In this document: positions 28,785 through 38,066 of the stretch, in pieces
Numbering within the stretch: position 1 is the stretch's first letter
How the letters are laid out: every line of letters begins with the position of its first letter
From: Actinomyces vulturis
Lineage (GTDB): Bacteria > Actinomycetota > Actinomycetes > Actinomycetales > Actinomycetaceae
Assembly: GCF_001687305.1 (NCBI RefSeq)
Contig: NZ_LZRK01000003.1
Coordinates: 248,001 to 312,000, forward strand
DNA length: 64,000 nucleotides
Direction: 5' to 3'
Program-made: the position numbers and the translations under genes
The notes under the pieces: generated by a model
What the model saw: the letters and a program-made list of their open reading frames with translations, nothing else
What the model was told of the DNA's origin: nothing
The model's database searches: none

Positions 28785-30515
28785 ATGCTCAGAACTCCGC
28801 GTTCTAGCACGCTTTTTTCATCACACACAGACAATGTTAGGAGTGAGCCGGTGCCTCTTGTCGTCACCACTCTTCTCACTTCACCTCAATGGCAGCCGGT
28901 ACACGCCTCAGAAACAGACTCACCGCCACATCATTCCAGGCGCCTGGGCTATATTCGCGCCGATCATCCACTCACTGTGGATGATCTATCATCCCCCGAT
29001 GTGATGGCACATCATCCCGAACGAGCCGGTGGCATCATCATCAGCGATGATGAGGTCCTCATCGTTCAAGATCGTCTGCGTTCTTGGCCTCTATTGTGGA
29101 CTATCCTTTCTCCTGATGGGGAAGACCCTGTATGTGTAATCTCTGATGACGCGAATGCTCTGAACAGGTTTTCTCAGCAACTTGGTTCATCCTCGACATG
29201 GAATATTCCTGCCCGTGATGAGTTTCTCGATACAGGTTTCGTTACTGGCACAGACACACTTGTGCGCACAATCTCCAGTGCACCACAAGGTGTGATGGTA
29301 CGCATTAACCGCCATACCCACGACGTCACTTTTCACCCTTATGCACTGAGTTATTTCCTCGATGAAAGCATCGAGTCGCCTGGTGAATTCTCTGAGTTTC
29401 TATCCCAGGCCTTCGATCGGTCAATGACCACATTAATGAACCGCGTTGGTTCTCGCAGGCTTCTGATCCCACTGTCCGGTGGTTTAGATTCCCGTCTGCT
29501 AGTCTCCTGGCTCAAAAAAAATGATGTCTCCTCTGCTCTTACGTTCACCTACGGTGTGAGTGGCTCTCGCGAGGCACAAGTTTCTCAGCAAGTTGCCCAA
29601 CAAGCCGGGTTGCCTTGGCATTTCATAGAATACGAACCCGAAGCGATGCTGCGCGCTTGGCATTCGGAACAAACTCACGAGTTTTTCCGATATTCCTCAG
29701 GGTTCAATGCGCTTCCCCATGTTCAAGATTGGTTTGCTCTACAGTCTCTTGATTCTCAAGGAATGCTTGATAATGACGTGGTGTTACCGGGCCATACCAT
29801 CGTCGGTAACATGCATGACCATGAGTTGCTTCATCGCCAAAACGTGACTCACGGCGACCTGGGCCGAGCCTTGATTGCACATCATAATATTCTTCAAGAG
29901 CACTCACACCAGGCCCTCAGTGATGACTACCGCATCGCTAAAGTTGCTCGCTACCTAAGGATGTACGGTCATCCTCATAACTATCGCTATGTGCAAAGTG
30001 TGATTGAGTCCTACAACGTTCATGAGCGACAGACGAAATACATCAATAATTCTGTACGGGCTTACGAGTTTATGGGTTTGGATTGGGCACTTCCCATGCT
30101 GGATGCCCCCATGTGGCATGGATGGGCTCACGGCAGTGAACAACTCACCGCCACACGTGATTTCTACCGGTCCTTCGTCAATTACCAATGGGCTCAGGCA
30201 CTCGGTAACCGTAGCGAATTGGCCTATTACGAAGTCACGCCACTTGCCAGTGAAACTCGAGAAAAAATCAAGAGGGTACTTGACCGTGCTCATGTATTAC
30301 CTCTAGCCGAACGATCATTCTCGTCATGGTCATCAATGCACTCAGCTATGTCTTTTGATCGTCTTGTCACTGATTGTTCCCGTGCAACGATGGCAGCGAA
30401 ACTCATGCAGGGACGAATGACACTAGGCTTTTGGACTCGTTCATTCCTTGGTGATACGTGGTCACGCGGCTCAACAATTTTTAAGTTTCTTCATGAGGAT
30501 ACTTACAACAACTGA
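28785..30515 (+). CDS. Asparagine-synthetase-like amidotransferase lacking the glutaminase Cys
   Basis: A 576-residue protein. The PP-loop ATP site PLSGGLDSRLLVSW (SGGLDS at 231-236) marks an asparagine synthetase B-type synthetase domain. The N-terminal 200 residues align only in outline with the glutaminase (class II) domain: the catalytic Cys that should be residue 2 is missing, and the protein begins MLRTPRSSTL. Relatives in O-antigen loci, such as WbpS of Pseudomonas, turn sugar uronic acids into uronamides. Given the ManNAc3NAcA pathway genes around it, amidation of that sugar is my best guess, with free ammonia or a partner glutaminase as nitrogen source. The ATG at 28785 is favoured over a GTG at 28737 that begins before a likely -10 (TAGTCT at 28760). 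Confidence 0.75.
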   Translation: MLRTPRSSTLFSSHTDNVRSEPVPLVVTTLLTSPQWQPVHASETDSPPHHSRRLGYIRADHPLTVDDLSSPDVMAHHPERAGGIIISDDEVLIVQDRLRSWPLLWTILSPDGEDPVCVISDDANALNRFSQQLGSSSTWNIPARDEFLDTGFVTGTDTLVRTISSAPQGVMVRINRHTHDVTFHPYALSYFLDESIESPGEFSEFLSQAFDRSMTTLMNRVGSRRLLIPLSGGLDSRLLVSWLKKNDVSSALTFTYGVSGSREAQVSQQVAQQAGLPWHFIEYEPEAMLRAWHSEQTHEFFRYSSGFNALPHVQDWFALQSLDSQGMLDNDVVLPGHTIVGNMHDHELLHRQNVTHGDLGRALIAHHNILQEHSHQALSDDYRIAKVARYLRMYGHPHNYRYVQSVIESYNVHERQTKYINNSVRAYEFMGLDWALPMLDAPMWHGWAHGSEQLTATRDFYRSFVNYQWAQALGNRSELAYYEVTPLASETREKIKRVLDRAHVLPLAERSFSSWSSMHSAMSFDRLVTDCSRATMAAKLMQGRMTLGFWTRSFLGDTWSRGSTIFKFLHEDTYNN

Positions 30516-31621
30516 CGATAAATATCGCAATACTGTTGTCCAACTGTTGAAGAACTAAACCGATCACCAATAGTGGCGGCGATTGCCTGAGCACTTTCTT
30601 TTCCCTGGCTACGCGCTAATGTCACACACTCCACTACACTGTGAGCCCATTGCTCAGCATTTGCGTCAATCGGCAGGATACGCCCATTGGTATCGGTGAC
30701 GTACTCGGTTTGCCCACCAGCATCGCTCACCACTACCGGACGCCCTGAAACAATGGCTTCAGCGGCAGAGACAAAGAAGTTATCCCCTCGCGTAGGGCCG
30801 ATGAATACATCAGCATCAGCAAGATAGTGCGGTACCTGATGATGGGGGATAATTCCTGTGATGGTCACGCGTTGTGCTAATTGAGATCGTGAAGCGCAAT
30901 AATCGTCGATCATCGCGCGTAGTGGCCCATCCCCCACAAATGTCATGGTGGCGTCCTGACCTAAAGCAAGTAATGCTTCCAAGGTTTCTAGGCACATCAT
31001 GGGATTTTTCCGCTCCACTAGTCCCCCCACACTCACCATGGCGATCTGTTCGGTTGATAATGGCGAAGGGGTGAGATCGGTGCGCGGTTCAACGATGCAC
31101 GGGACTACTACCGTCGGCGCAGCATGACGTAAACGTGAAAGAGGCTGAGCAAGGTATTCACATACTGCTGTAACCACATCAGGGCGTTGTTCAAGACGCT
31201 CAATCACATGGCGCCCCAGTGTTAACACCGGACCAAGGGTATCCGGGTTGGTCAGCCCACTCCAGTGTTCGGTATGCACCCAGTGTGTGTCCATCTCACC
31301 GCAGATATCCAAGACGGTGAGGGGGATGAGAGAACTCATCGCCATGGAATGCACAATCGTACTTCCTTCAAGGGCACGACGTAACGGTTCGTAGACAGCA
31401 AGAACAGACGCAGGACTTGATGGGGTAAAGGGGATACGCAGAACTTTCATGCCGTTGAGCATGACATGCCGTGTTCCGTCATCCTGATGAGGTGGAACCA
31501 GGTGAATGATTCGAACATCAGCACCTGCCTGATGGATCGCTGTGCAGTCATTGACAACAAATGACCCCGAGGAGGGGGCAACTGCGGTGGGAAGCCACGT
31601 GGTCACGACGGTGATGTTCAT
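30503..31621 (-). CDS. GT4 family glycosyltransferase
   Basis: A 372-residue GT-B glycosyltransferase. MNITVVTTWLPTAVAPSSG starts the acceptor domain, VSVGGLVERKNPMMCL opens the donor domain and FIGPTRGDNFFVSAAEA holds the donor-binding region. ATG 31621 lies at the conserved N-terminus; the frame stays open to 31657 with another GTG. TAGAGT eight bases before the ATG may be its promoter. Its 3' end overlaps the asparagine-synthetase-like gene by 13 bases tail to tail. It is a single-gene unit, divergent from the 2-epimerase gene. Confidence 0.82.
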   Translation of the reverse strand: MNITVVTTWLPTAVAPSSGSFVVNDCTAIHQAGADVRIIHLVPPHQDDGTRHVMLNGMKVLRIPFTPSSPASVLAVYEPLRRALEGSTIVHSMAMSSLIPLTVLDICGEMDTHWVHTEHWSGLTNPDTLGPVLTLGRHVIERLEQRPDVVTAVCEYLAQPLSRLRHAAPTVVVPCIVEPRTDLTPSPLSTEQIAMVSVGGLVERKNPMMCLETLEALLALGQDATMTFVGDGPLRAMIDDYCASRSQLAQRVTITGIIPHHQVPHYLADADVFIGPTRGDNFFVSAAEAIVSGRPVVVSDAGGQTEYVTDTNGRILPIDANAEQWAHSVVECVTLARSQGKESAQAIAATIGDRFSSSTVGQQYCDIYRQLL

Positions 31622-31663
31622 AGCACTGAACTCTACGTGAAGGTGCTTCGGTTTCACTCACGG

Positions 31664-31669
31664 TAGTCT
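31664..31669 (+). promoter_or_regulatory. -10 box for a leaderless mRNA (2-epimerase gene)
   Basis: TAGTCT, six bases (CAGATT), then ATG 31676. No ribosome binding site is present. Confidence 0.5.
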
Positions 31670-31675
31670 CAGATT

Positions 31676-32770
31676 ATGCGTGTTGTTTCCATTGTGGGTG
31701 CCCGTCCTCAGTTCGTTAAACTTGCACCAATTGATCATGCTTTTGCCCAGGCAGGCATTGATCATGTCATCATTCATACCGGACAGCATTACGATCCCTT
31801 GTTGTCTGATGTGTTTTTTGAAGATTTGGGGATTTCTGCCCCTGACGTACACCTGGGCATTGGATCAGGCAGTCATGGTGAGCAAACAGGGGCGATGCTT
31901 CAGGCTTTAGACCGGGAGTTACCTGCTCTCCATCCTGACTGGGTATTGGTTTACGGAGACACAAATTCCACTGCTGCAGGAGCGTTAAGTGCAGTGAAGT
32001 TGCATATTGCTGTTGCGCATCTTGAGGCCGGATTGCGTTCGTTTAATCGCGCCATGCCGGAGGAAATCAACCGTATTGTCACTGATCATGTCTCCGATTT
32101 GCTTCTGACTCCCACGGCGGTAGGTGCTGAGCATTTAGCTAATGAGGGGCTTGCTGATCGCACTGTAGTAGTCGGTGATGTGATGACCGATGTATTGATG
32201 CACACGCGAGACACGGTTGGTCACGATGATTCACCGTTATTAGAGGAACTAGCATTGGACGATCACAGTTTCTCTTTGGCCACAATCCACCGCGCGGAAA
32301 ATACTGATGATCCAGAACGTTTGCGCGCTATTCTTCACTCCCTGGGCGAGGTCCCTCATCCTGTAGTGATTTTGGCTCATCCACGCCTCGTTGCTAAATG
32401 TGCACAGTTCAATATTCCTCTAACTGACGGCGCATGGGGCAATTTACGTGTCCATCCCCCGTTGGCCTATCCCGATCTCATTAAAGCCTCGCTCCATGCC
32501 CGCTCAATCGTTACCGATTCAGGCGGCCTGCAAAAAGAAGCCTTTCTTTTGCGCGTTCCATGTACCACAGTTCGTCCGCAGACTGAGTGGGTAGAGACTG
32601 TCCAGTTAGGATGGAACGTATTGGTTGAACCAGGTCAGGCTCTTGTTAACGCAGTATCACGTCCCACTCCACTTGAGCCTGCCGACGAAGACGCTCATCC
32701 TTATGGTGATGGACATGCGGCTGAACGAGTAGCCCATACGTTACTGAAGACTGCGATAAAGCGTCCCTAA
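31676..32770 (+). CDS. Non-hydrolysing UDP-HexNAc 2-epimerase (WbpI type)
   Basis: A 364-residue GT-B-like epimerase. The N-terminal motif is IVGARPQFVKLAPI; the GARPQF form is usual for WbpI-type epimerases acting on UDP-GlcNAc3NAcA, whereas WecB has GTRPE. Other family motifs are YGDTNST, HLEAGLRSFNR followed by PEEINR, ATIHRAENTD and TDSGGLQKEAF. It would invert C2 to give the manno sugar, the last step to UDP-ManNAc3NAcA; a WecB-like role making UDP-ManNAc cannot be excluded. It is a lone plus-strand gene whose last 30 bases overlap the convergent GT4 gene. Confidence 0.87.
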   Translation: MRVVSIVGARPQFVKLAPIDHAFAQAGIDHVIIHTGQHYDPLLSDVFFEDLGISAPDVHLGIGSGSHGEQTGAMLQALDRELPALHPDWVLVYGDTNSTAAGALSAVKLHIAVAHLEAGLRSFNRAMPEEINRIVTDHVSDLLLTPTAVGAEHLANEGLADRTVVVGDVMTDVLMHTRDTVGHDDSPLLEELALDDHSFSLATIHRAENTDDPERLRAILHSLGEVPHPVVILAHPRLVAKCAQFNIPLTDGAWGNLRVHPPLAYPDLIKASLHARSIVTDSGGLQKEAFLLRVPCTTVRPQTEWVETVQLGWNVLVEPGQALVNAVSRPTPLEPADEDAHPYGDGHAAERVAHTLLKTAIKRP

Positions 32771-33910
32771 AAAATTGGTAAATCGCGCCTCAGAATATTT
32801 CTTTTCTGCGTGTTCTCTAATGGTCCGCTGCGGTTGGGCACTTCCTTGACTACGACGATCCCGAATCTGCTTGGTCATGGTGGCAAAGGCCTCAGCAAGT
32901 TGGTCAACATCATCAATGTCAACGAGCATGCCTGTGGCACCATCGATCGCCTCTCGCCCACCCCAGGTTCGTGTCGCGATGCTCGGAAGTCCACACATCT
33001 GTGCTTCAGCAAAAACTACGCCGGCGGATTCTGTCGCACTGGCAAGAACAAAAGCATCGCTACCATCCATGACAGTCATGGAATCGCAATGCGGCAGGCG
33101 CCCATAGAAGGTCACATTCTTGTCGATCTTGAGGCTGTGAGCTAAGACATGAAGTTCGCGCAATCGCTCTCGATCTCCACCAACAATCCTCAGTGATACG
33201 TGTGGATCCTTATGTGCAAGGCGAGCAAAAGCTTCCATTGTCATCTCAATGCGTTTATTGTCATCGAGGTGTGAGACATGGCAGAAAATCACCGTGGAAT
33301 CATGGGGATCTTTCACAGTTTCGGGATTGCATAATGCCACGAGGTCATCAGGCACAGGGTTAGGACATACTGCCCACATGTCAGTGTCGTAATACAACGC
33401 GAGCATCTCTGCGAACGGGGTAGAAACGGCGATGCGCCGATGGGCTCGACGAACAGCAGAGGCAATCGCACGGTAACGCCACCCCCACCGGTAACGCTCA
33501 AGTGATGAAGGACGATGCTCGGTGACCACCCATGGCCTATGTAATCGAGACGCAATTGCTTGGGCCACAATAGCCCCACTCCAAACGGAATGGGCGTGAA
33601 CGACGTCGGGAATTCCAGTTGAGTCCACGTAGCGCTTCTGAGCACGGCGGCTCAGTAACCGAAACATGAGAGCCTCCCCCGGAAGGAGACCACGAGGAAC
33701 AGTGGGGAGGCTACCGCGAATAACGGTCATACCATCTTCATGACAAATGGACAGTCCCGGGCGGTACTGCCAAGCCGACACCGGCTCCAGGGCAATCACG
33801 CCAACGGTCATCCCGCTGTCACGCAACATCAGTGCTTGTTCACGAAAAAAGGAACCGTTAAGTGGACGGTTGTCATCGGGATACCAGGAAGGAACCAAAA
33901 GAACATGCAT
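32741..33910 (-). CDS. GT4 family glycosyltransferase
   Basis: A 389-residue GT-B glycosyltransferase beginning MHVLLVPSWYPDDNRPLNGS, a start typical of one GT4 group. The donor domain has TVIFCHVSHLDDNKRIEM, and ASATESAGVVFAEAQMCG holds the E-x7-E motif. ATG 33910 has GGAGG seven bases upstream and overlaps the flippase stop by one base (TGATG); a GTG directly before it is poorly spaced. It ends the minus-strand operon wbpD-wbpE-wbpB-flippase-GT4, so it probably works on the same repeat unit. Confidence 0.84.
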   Translation of the reverse strand: MHVLLVPSWYPDDNRPLNGSFFREQALMLRDSGMTVGVIALEPVSAWQYRPGLSICHEDGMTVIRGSLPTVPRGLLPGEALMFRLLSRRAQKRYVDSTGIPDVVHAHSVWSGAIVAQAIASRLHRPWVVTEHRPSSLERYRWGWRYRAIASAVRRAHRRIAVSTPFAEMLALYYDTDMWAVCPNPVPDDLVALCNPETVKDPHDSTVIFCHVSHLDDNKRIEMTMEAFARLAHKDPHVSLRIVGGDRERLRELHVLAHSLKIDKNVTFYGRLPHCDSMTVMDGSDAFVLASATESAGVVFAEAQMCGLPSIATRTWGGREAIDGATGMLVDIDDVDQLAEAFATMTKQIRDRRSQGSAQPQRTIREHAEKKYSEARFTNFLGTLYRSLQ

Positions 33911-35196
33911 CACTGTGCCTCCTTTAGTTGAGTATCCCAGCGTCGGGCAGCGATATCAGCCATGATCGTCATAGCAATCAGCATGAGTGCCATGAGAACT
34001 CCGAGGACAAAGACAGTCGGAAGAAGCGCCAATGGAGACCAGGATAACCAACACAAAGGCACAACAGCGTAAACAATTGAAAAGACCAGCATCCAGTCCT
34101 GATTCTCAGTCACCACAAACAGATTCGACAGGGGAGAGGTAATCAACGTCATAAGCAACCACGGGGTGAGGGCTCGAGCGAAGGCACCAGAACTGGTCCA
34201 TTGATGACCGAATAACAGTGGAAATAACCATGGGGAAATAAAAGCCAGTAATACAAAAGGAAGCACGCCTACCACAATTGCCCGTTTAATCGTCAGCCTT
34301 ACGAGAGGGTGCATTTCCCCGCGTTCCAGGGTGGAAAGTTTATGAAAAAAAACCTGAGATACAGCACCATTAATCAAAGCAAGAGGAACTTCAAGAACAC
34401 GCCAGGCTAAGGAGAACTGGCCAAGTTCTGAGGTGGAATATGCCCCAATAAGTAGGTTAATGCCGTTGAGACGCACTGCGTCAACCAATGCATTTGATCC
34501 ATTAAGTAGAGGCATTCTTCGATAACGCCATGCCATATCTTTCAATGACGGAGCGTCAGCGGGCAGGGGTTGACGTAGTGGTTTGGCTTTTCTTCCCAGG
34601 TTCACGAAGGCCCACAACTGCCCCACCGTCTGTCCCAATATCAAACCCGAAACACCAAGAAGGCCAATAATCCCAAAAAATAGTTGGCCTAACGTTTGAC
34701 CAATTTGCTGCTCAACACGATTCAAAGAAATGGTCTTGTAATCACTTTGTCGGTTAAACCAAAATTGAAAGAGCGTAACTGAAGACAGGAGAAAAGTGGT
34801 CACGCCAATCATCGGCAACCAGGTGGCAATGGATTGACCCCAATGTTCACGAACCAACGGTTTCAATGGGAAAGCAATGATTGTGGCCACCACAGACGTC
34901 ACGCTTAGACATGTCATTCCCAGTCGAGCCACGCTCAATGCGGCTTTGTTGTCCTTTGGCAACATGATTGTCATGTCATAGCGGCATGCTGCAATAGAAA
35001 TGACAATCGCAACGATTGAGGTATAACGCGTCAGTTGACCGAAATCTTCGGTGGTATACAGACGCGAGAGCACCATCGTCATGAAGAACACAATGACCTG
35101 GGCCAAGGCTGTCCCTGTCACTAATGTCAGTACATGTGACAAAAATGGTGAGGTCTGAACCAACGACTGCGCACGCTGAGGTACTAGCCTTTTCAC
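33910..35196 (-). CDS. Polysaccharide flippase (Wzx type), second of two
   Basis: A 428-residue membrane protein with about twelve helices. The early segment VLSRLYTTEDFGQLTRYTS is typical of the polysaccharide-synthesis flippase family, where a loop after helix 1 carries a D-F/Y-G element. FWFNRQSDYKTISLNRV lies near the middle. It would flip the lipid-linked repeat unit carrying the uronic acid made by the genes upstream in the same operon. It differs clearly from the flippase at 3572-4855, so two export routes are likely. The start is GTG 35196, 37 bases after the wbpB-like stop; no strong ribosome site is seen. Confidence 0.82.
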   Translation of the reverse strand: MKRLVPQRAQSLVQTSPFLSHVLTLVTGTALAQVIVFFMTMVLSRLYTTEDFGQLTRYTSIVAIVISIAACRYDMTIMLPKDNKAALSVARLGMTCLSVTSVVATIIAFPLKPLVREHWGQSIATWLPMIGVTTFLLSSVTLFQFWFNRQSDYKTISLNRVEQQIGQTLGQLFFGIIGLLGVSGLILGQTVGQLWAFVNLGRKAKPLRQPLPADAPSLKDMAWRYRRMPLLNGSNALVDAVRLNGINLLIGAYSTSELGQFSLAWRVLEVPLALINGAVSQVFFHKLSTLERGEMHPLVRLTIKRAIVVGVLPFVLLAFISPWLFPLLFGHQWTSSGAFARALTPWLLMTLITSPLSNLFVVTENQDWMLVFSIVYAVVPLCWLSWSPLALLPTVFVLGVLMALMLIAMTIMADIAARRWDTQLKEAQ

Positions 35197-35233
35197 TCTA
35201 GTTAGTCCACGATCACGAAATAGTCAGAGATAG

Positions 35234-36202
35234 TTATCGGCTTGCGCTTTGCAAGATACTTTCAACAACTACAAGCGTGTTAACCCCTTCCTGCATGGTG
35301 ACATGCTCGGATGCCTTCCCTAAAACAGCATCACGGAAGTTTTCCTGCTCGACAGCGAGTGGCTCGCGTTTGGAGAAAGCGTAACGAATCACGTTACCTT
35401 CACTGACCCCACGGAATGCAGCCACCTGGTCCCATGTGGACGCAACGGTACCGTTCTCATAGAAGGTGAGGTCACCGGTAAGAGTGTCAGCCACAAAAGC
35501 ACCTTTTTCGCCGGTGACGATGGTGACGCGCTCCTTAAAGGGAGTCAACCAGTTGACCACGTGGGAGACGATGACACCGTTCTTCAATCGTCCGGTTGCC
35601 ACCACCATGTCTTCGTTTGCACGGCCGGAACGATGCGTCACCTGAGCGGAGATCGATTCGTAGGTTGATGAAGCGACCCAAGCGGTGAGATCAACATCGT
35701 GAGTGGCAAGATCCTTCACCACACCAACATCGCTGATACGAGCGGGGAAGGGGCCCTGGCGACGAGTGAGGACCTGATAAACCTCACCAAGTTCCCCTTC
35801 ACCGATACGGCGACGCATTTCGCGCAGAGCTGGGTTACACCGTTCCACATAGCCAACGGCGCCAACCAAGTTACGGGAAGCAAACGCTTCGGCGACTCGC
35901 TTGCCTGCTTCAGAATCGTGAGCAATGGGTTTTTCCACCATGGTGGGAACACCTGCCTCGGCGAGAGCGAGTGCAACATCCTCATGGTAGATGGTTGGAA
36001 CAGCGACCATTGCTGCATCGAGACCTTCAGCAATCAATGCCTGCACATCAGGCAGAACCGGGAGGTCACCAGCTACACCAAAACGATCGCCACCTGGATC
36101 TGCTACAGCAACGAGGTCCATACCCTCTGTTGCGCGAATAACACGAGCGTGGTGGCGCCCCATGGAACCAAGGCCAATGAGGCCAACACGAAGGTCAGAC
36201 AT
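35234..36202 (-). CDS. UDP-HexNAcA 3-dehydrogenase (WbpB/WlbA-like, Gfo/Idh/MocA family)
   Basis: A 322-residue oxidoreductase. LRVGLIGLGSMGRHHARV is the NAD fold, VEKPIAHDSEAG contains the EKP motif, and VGVVKDLATHDVDL is a signature close to that of WbpB and WlbA. Those enzymes oxidise C3 of UDP-GlcNAcA to a 3-keto sugar. It overlaps the aminotransferase stop and shares its operon, the order expected for a 3-keto intermediate handed to a transaminase. ATG 36202 has an AGG eight bases upstream; a GTG at 36211 is an alternative three codons longer. Other sugar oxidoreductases share the fold, but the neighbours make this reading likely. Confidence 0.85.
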   Translation of the reverse strand: MSDLRVGLIGLGSMGRHHARVIRATEGMDLVAVADPGGDRFGVAGDLPVLPDVQALIAEGLDAAMVAVPTIYHEDVALALAEAGVPTMVEKPIAHDSEAGKRVAEAFASRNLVGAVGYVERCNPALREMRRRIGEGELGEVYQVLTRRQGPFPARISDVGVVKDLATHDVDLTAWVASSTYESISAQVTHRSGRANEDMVVATGRLKNGVIVSHVVNWLTPFKERVTIVTGEKGAFVADTLTGDLTFYENGTVASTWDQVAAFRGVSEGNVIRYAFSKREPLAVEQENFRDAVLGKASEHVTMQEGVNTLVVVESILQSASR

Positions 36203-36203
36203 C

Positions 36204-37325
36204 TCAGGCACCTGCCTTCACACAGGCTGCGACAGCCTCGATCACTCGATCAAGGTCTTCAGCGGACAGTGAGGGGTGGACCGGCAGAGAAATGCACTCC
36301 TGTGCGGCTTTCTCGGTCACAGGAAGTTCAAGACCAGGTGCGTAGGGTGCAAGAGACTCGAGGCGATGGTTGGGAATCGGGTAGTACACGCCTGAGCCAA
36401 CCTTCCATTCTTCTCGCAGAGCGGTGACTACGGCATCACGCTCAGCCCCGGAGGCACCCTCAAGACGGATGGTGTACTGGTGGTACACGTGGGTGTAGCC
36501 CTCAGGAACCATAGGTGTCACAACACCGGCAATTGATCCGAGGCCTTCGTTAAGAACAGCAGCGTTGGACTGGCGCTGTTCAATCCAGCCAGCCAGTTTT
36601 CCAAGCTGTACGCGACCAACAGAGGCAGCAACGTCAGTCATGCGGTTGTTTAGACCGACGAGTTCGTTGGCGTACTGCTTTTCCATGCCCTGGTTGCGAA
36701 TCAAGCGGCAACGACGAGCAAGTGCAGCATCATCAGTTGAGATCATGCCGCCTTCAAGGCTTGTCATGTTCTTGGTGGGGTAAAAGGAGAAAGAACCCCA
36801 ACGACCGAAACTACCAACAGGCTTTCCGCCAATCGCAGCACCGTGTGCCTGAGCGCAGTCTTCGTAAACCTCAAGATCATGCTTCTTTGCGATCTCAAGA
36901 ATTGCCGGCATATTGGCAGGCAAACCGTAGAGGTGAACAACTTCAATCGCCTTGGTATTAGGCGTAATGGCAGCCTCAACGCTGGCAGGATCAAGGTTAA
37001 AGGTATTGATGTCGATATCGGCGAACACAGGACGTGCACCAGAAATCGCTACGGAGTTACCTGTTGCAGCGAAGGTGAAGGAGGGAACGATGACCTCTGC
37101 ACCTTCAGGGAGTTCACTAGCAAGGGTGGCAACATGCTGAGCGGATGTTCCGGAGTTCACTGCGATGCAGTGGTCCACGCCTGCGACTTGCTCGGCAAAT
37201 TCTTCTTCGAATGCCTTGACCTGGGGGCCCTGAACTACCATGCCAGATGCCAGAACAGCGTCAACAGCATCACGTTCTTCCTGTCCGATAATCGGCTTGG
37301 CGGCGGGAATGAATGTACGTTCCAT
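36204..37325 (-). CDS. UDP-3-keto-HexNAcA aminotransferase (WbpE-like, DegT/DnrJ/EryC1/StrS family)
   Basis: A 373-residue PLP sugar aminotransferase. The N-terminus IPAAKPIIGQEERDAV is usual for the family, VNSGTSAQHVA binds the cofactor phosphate, YEDCAQAHGA holds the PLP-contacting Asp, and FSFYPTKNMTSLEGG contains the Schiff-base Lys. It would place an amino group at C3 of the 3-keto uronic acid made by the WbpB-like enzyme. ATG 37325 overlaps the acetyltransferase stop by one base (TAATG), so start and coupling are clear. It overlaps the wbpB-like gene downstream as well. Confidence 0.9.
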   Translation of the reverse strand: MERTFIPAAKPIIGQEERDAVDAVLASGMVVQGPQVKAFEEEFAEQVAGVDHCIAVNSGTSAQHVATLASELPEGAEVIVPSFTFAATGNSVAISGARPVFADIDINTFNLDPASVEAAITPNTKAIEVVHLYGLPANMPAILEIAKKHDLEVYEDCAQAHGAAIGGKPVGSFGRWGSFSFYPTKNMTSLEGGMISTDDAALARRCRLIRNQGMEKQYANELVGLNNRMTDVAASVGRVQLGKLAGWIEQRQSNAAVLNEGLGSIAGVVTPMVPEGYTHVYHQYTIRLEGASGAERDAVVTALREEWKVGSGVYYPIPNHRLESLAPYAPGLELPVTEKAAQECISLPVHPSLSAEDLDRVIEAVAACVKAGA

Positions 37326-37981
37326 TAGGAGTGAACCTCTCGTAGTTCGGGGCACTGAGACGATGCTGATTCGATATAGAGAGAACCAGTCGCAGGACAC
37401 TGCCACACAGACTCTCCTGAGGATAAGTCACCGGGAAGTCCATCACCACTGAAAGACCGAAGATCGACTAACTGTAACGGCTTCCCAGCACGACCGACCC
37501 AGCCAATACGCCGCGCGGGAACACCCGCGACAAGAGCGAAAGGCTGAACATCTTTCGTCACAACAGATCCCGCCGCGACGGTTGCCCAAGCACCGATCGT
37601 TACGGGAGCGATACAAACACTACGAGCACCAATGGCCGCACCGGTATGGACACTCACGCCCACAGGTTCCCAATCATCAGCTGACTTGAGTGTTCCATCG
37701 GGGTTGATAGCACGCGGGAAATGATCGTTAGTTAGTACCACTGCCGGCCCGATAAACACACCGTCACCAATCACTGCGGGCTCATAAACCAAAGCATAGT
37801 TTTGTATTTTACTGTTCTTACCGACACTCACGCCTTCACCAATGTAGGCACCTCGGCCAACGATGCAGTTTTCTCCGAGAACAACATGCTCCCGGACTTG
37901 GGCAAGATGCCATATCGACGTACCGTCACCAATTTCTGCATCGACCGAAACATCGGCTGATTCTGTTATGCGAATGCTCAC
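37325..37981 (-). CDS. UDP-3-amino-HexNAcA N-acetyltransferase (WbpD-like)
   Basis: A 218-residue hexapeptide-repeat acetyltransferase. Left-handed beta-helix turns run from about residue 10 to 150 (for example IGDGTSIWHLAQV, IVGRGAYIGEGVSVG, IGAWATVAAGSVV). LTNDHFPRA matches the acetyl-CoA site region of WbpD and WlbB. It would acetylate the 3-amino group to give UDP-GlcNAc3NAcA. After the helix there is a 60-residue tail with VWQCPATGSLY, a possible half of a metal site. It leads the operon; GTG 37981 lacks a ribosome site and has a -10 box six bases upstream. Confidence 0.88.
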   Translation of the reverse strand: MSIRITESADVSVDAEIGDGTSIWHLAQVREHVVLGENCIVGRGAYIGEGVSVGKNSKIQNYALVYEPAVIGDGVFIGPAVVLTNDHFPRAINPDGTLKSADDWEPVGVSVHTGAAIGARSVCIAPVTIGAWATVAAGSVVTKDVQPFALVAGVPARRIGWVGRAGKPLQLVDLRSFSGDGLPGDLSSGESVWQCPATGSLYIESASSQCPELREVHS

Positions 37982-37987
37982 CGTCCT

Positions 37988-37993
37988 ATCGTA
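37988..37993 (-). promoter_or_regulatory. -10 box for a leaderless mRNA (wbpD-wbpE-wbpB operon)
   Basis: On the minus strand TACGAT, six bases (AGGACG), then GTG at 37981. Confidence 0.55.
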
Positions 37994-38066
37994 GTTGGCA
38001 TGAGATGAATTACGTGGATCTCATGCTCAGCAACGCCGCATTCAGCAACATGGCACAATACGACGA

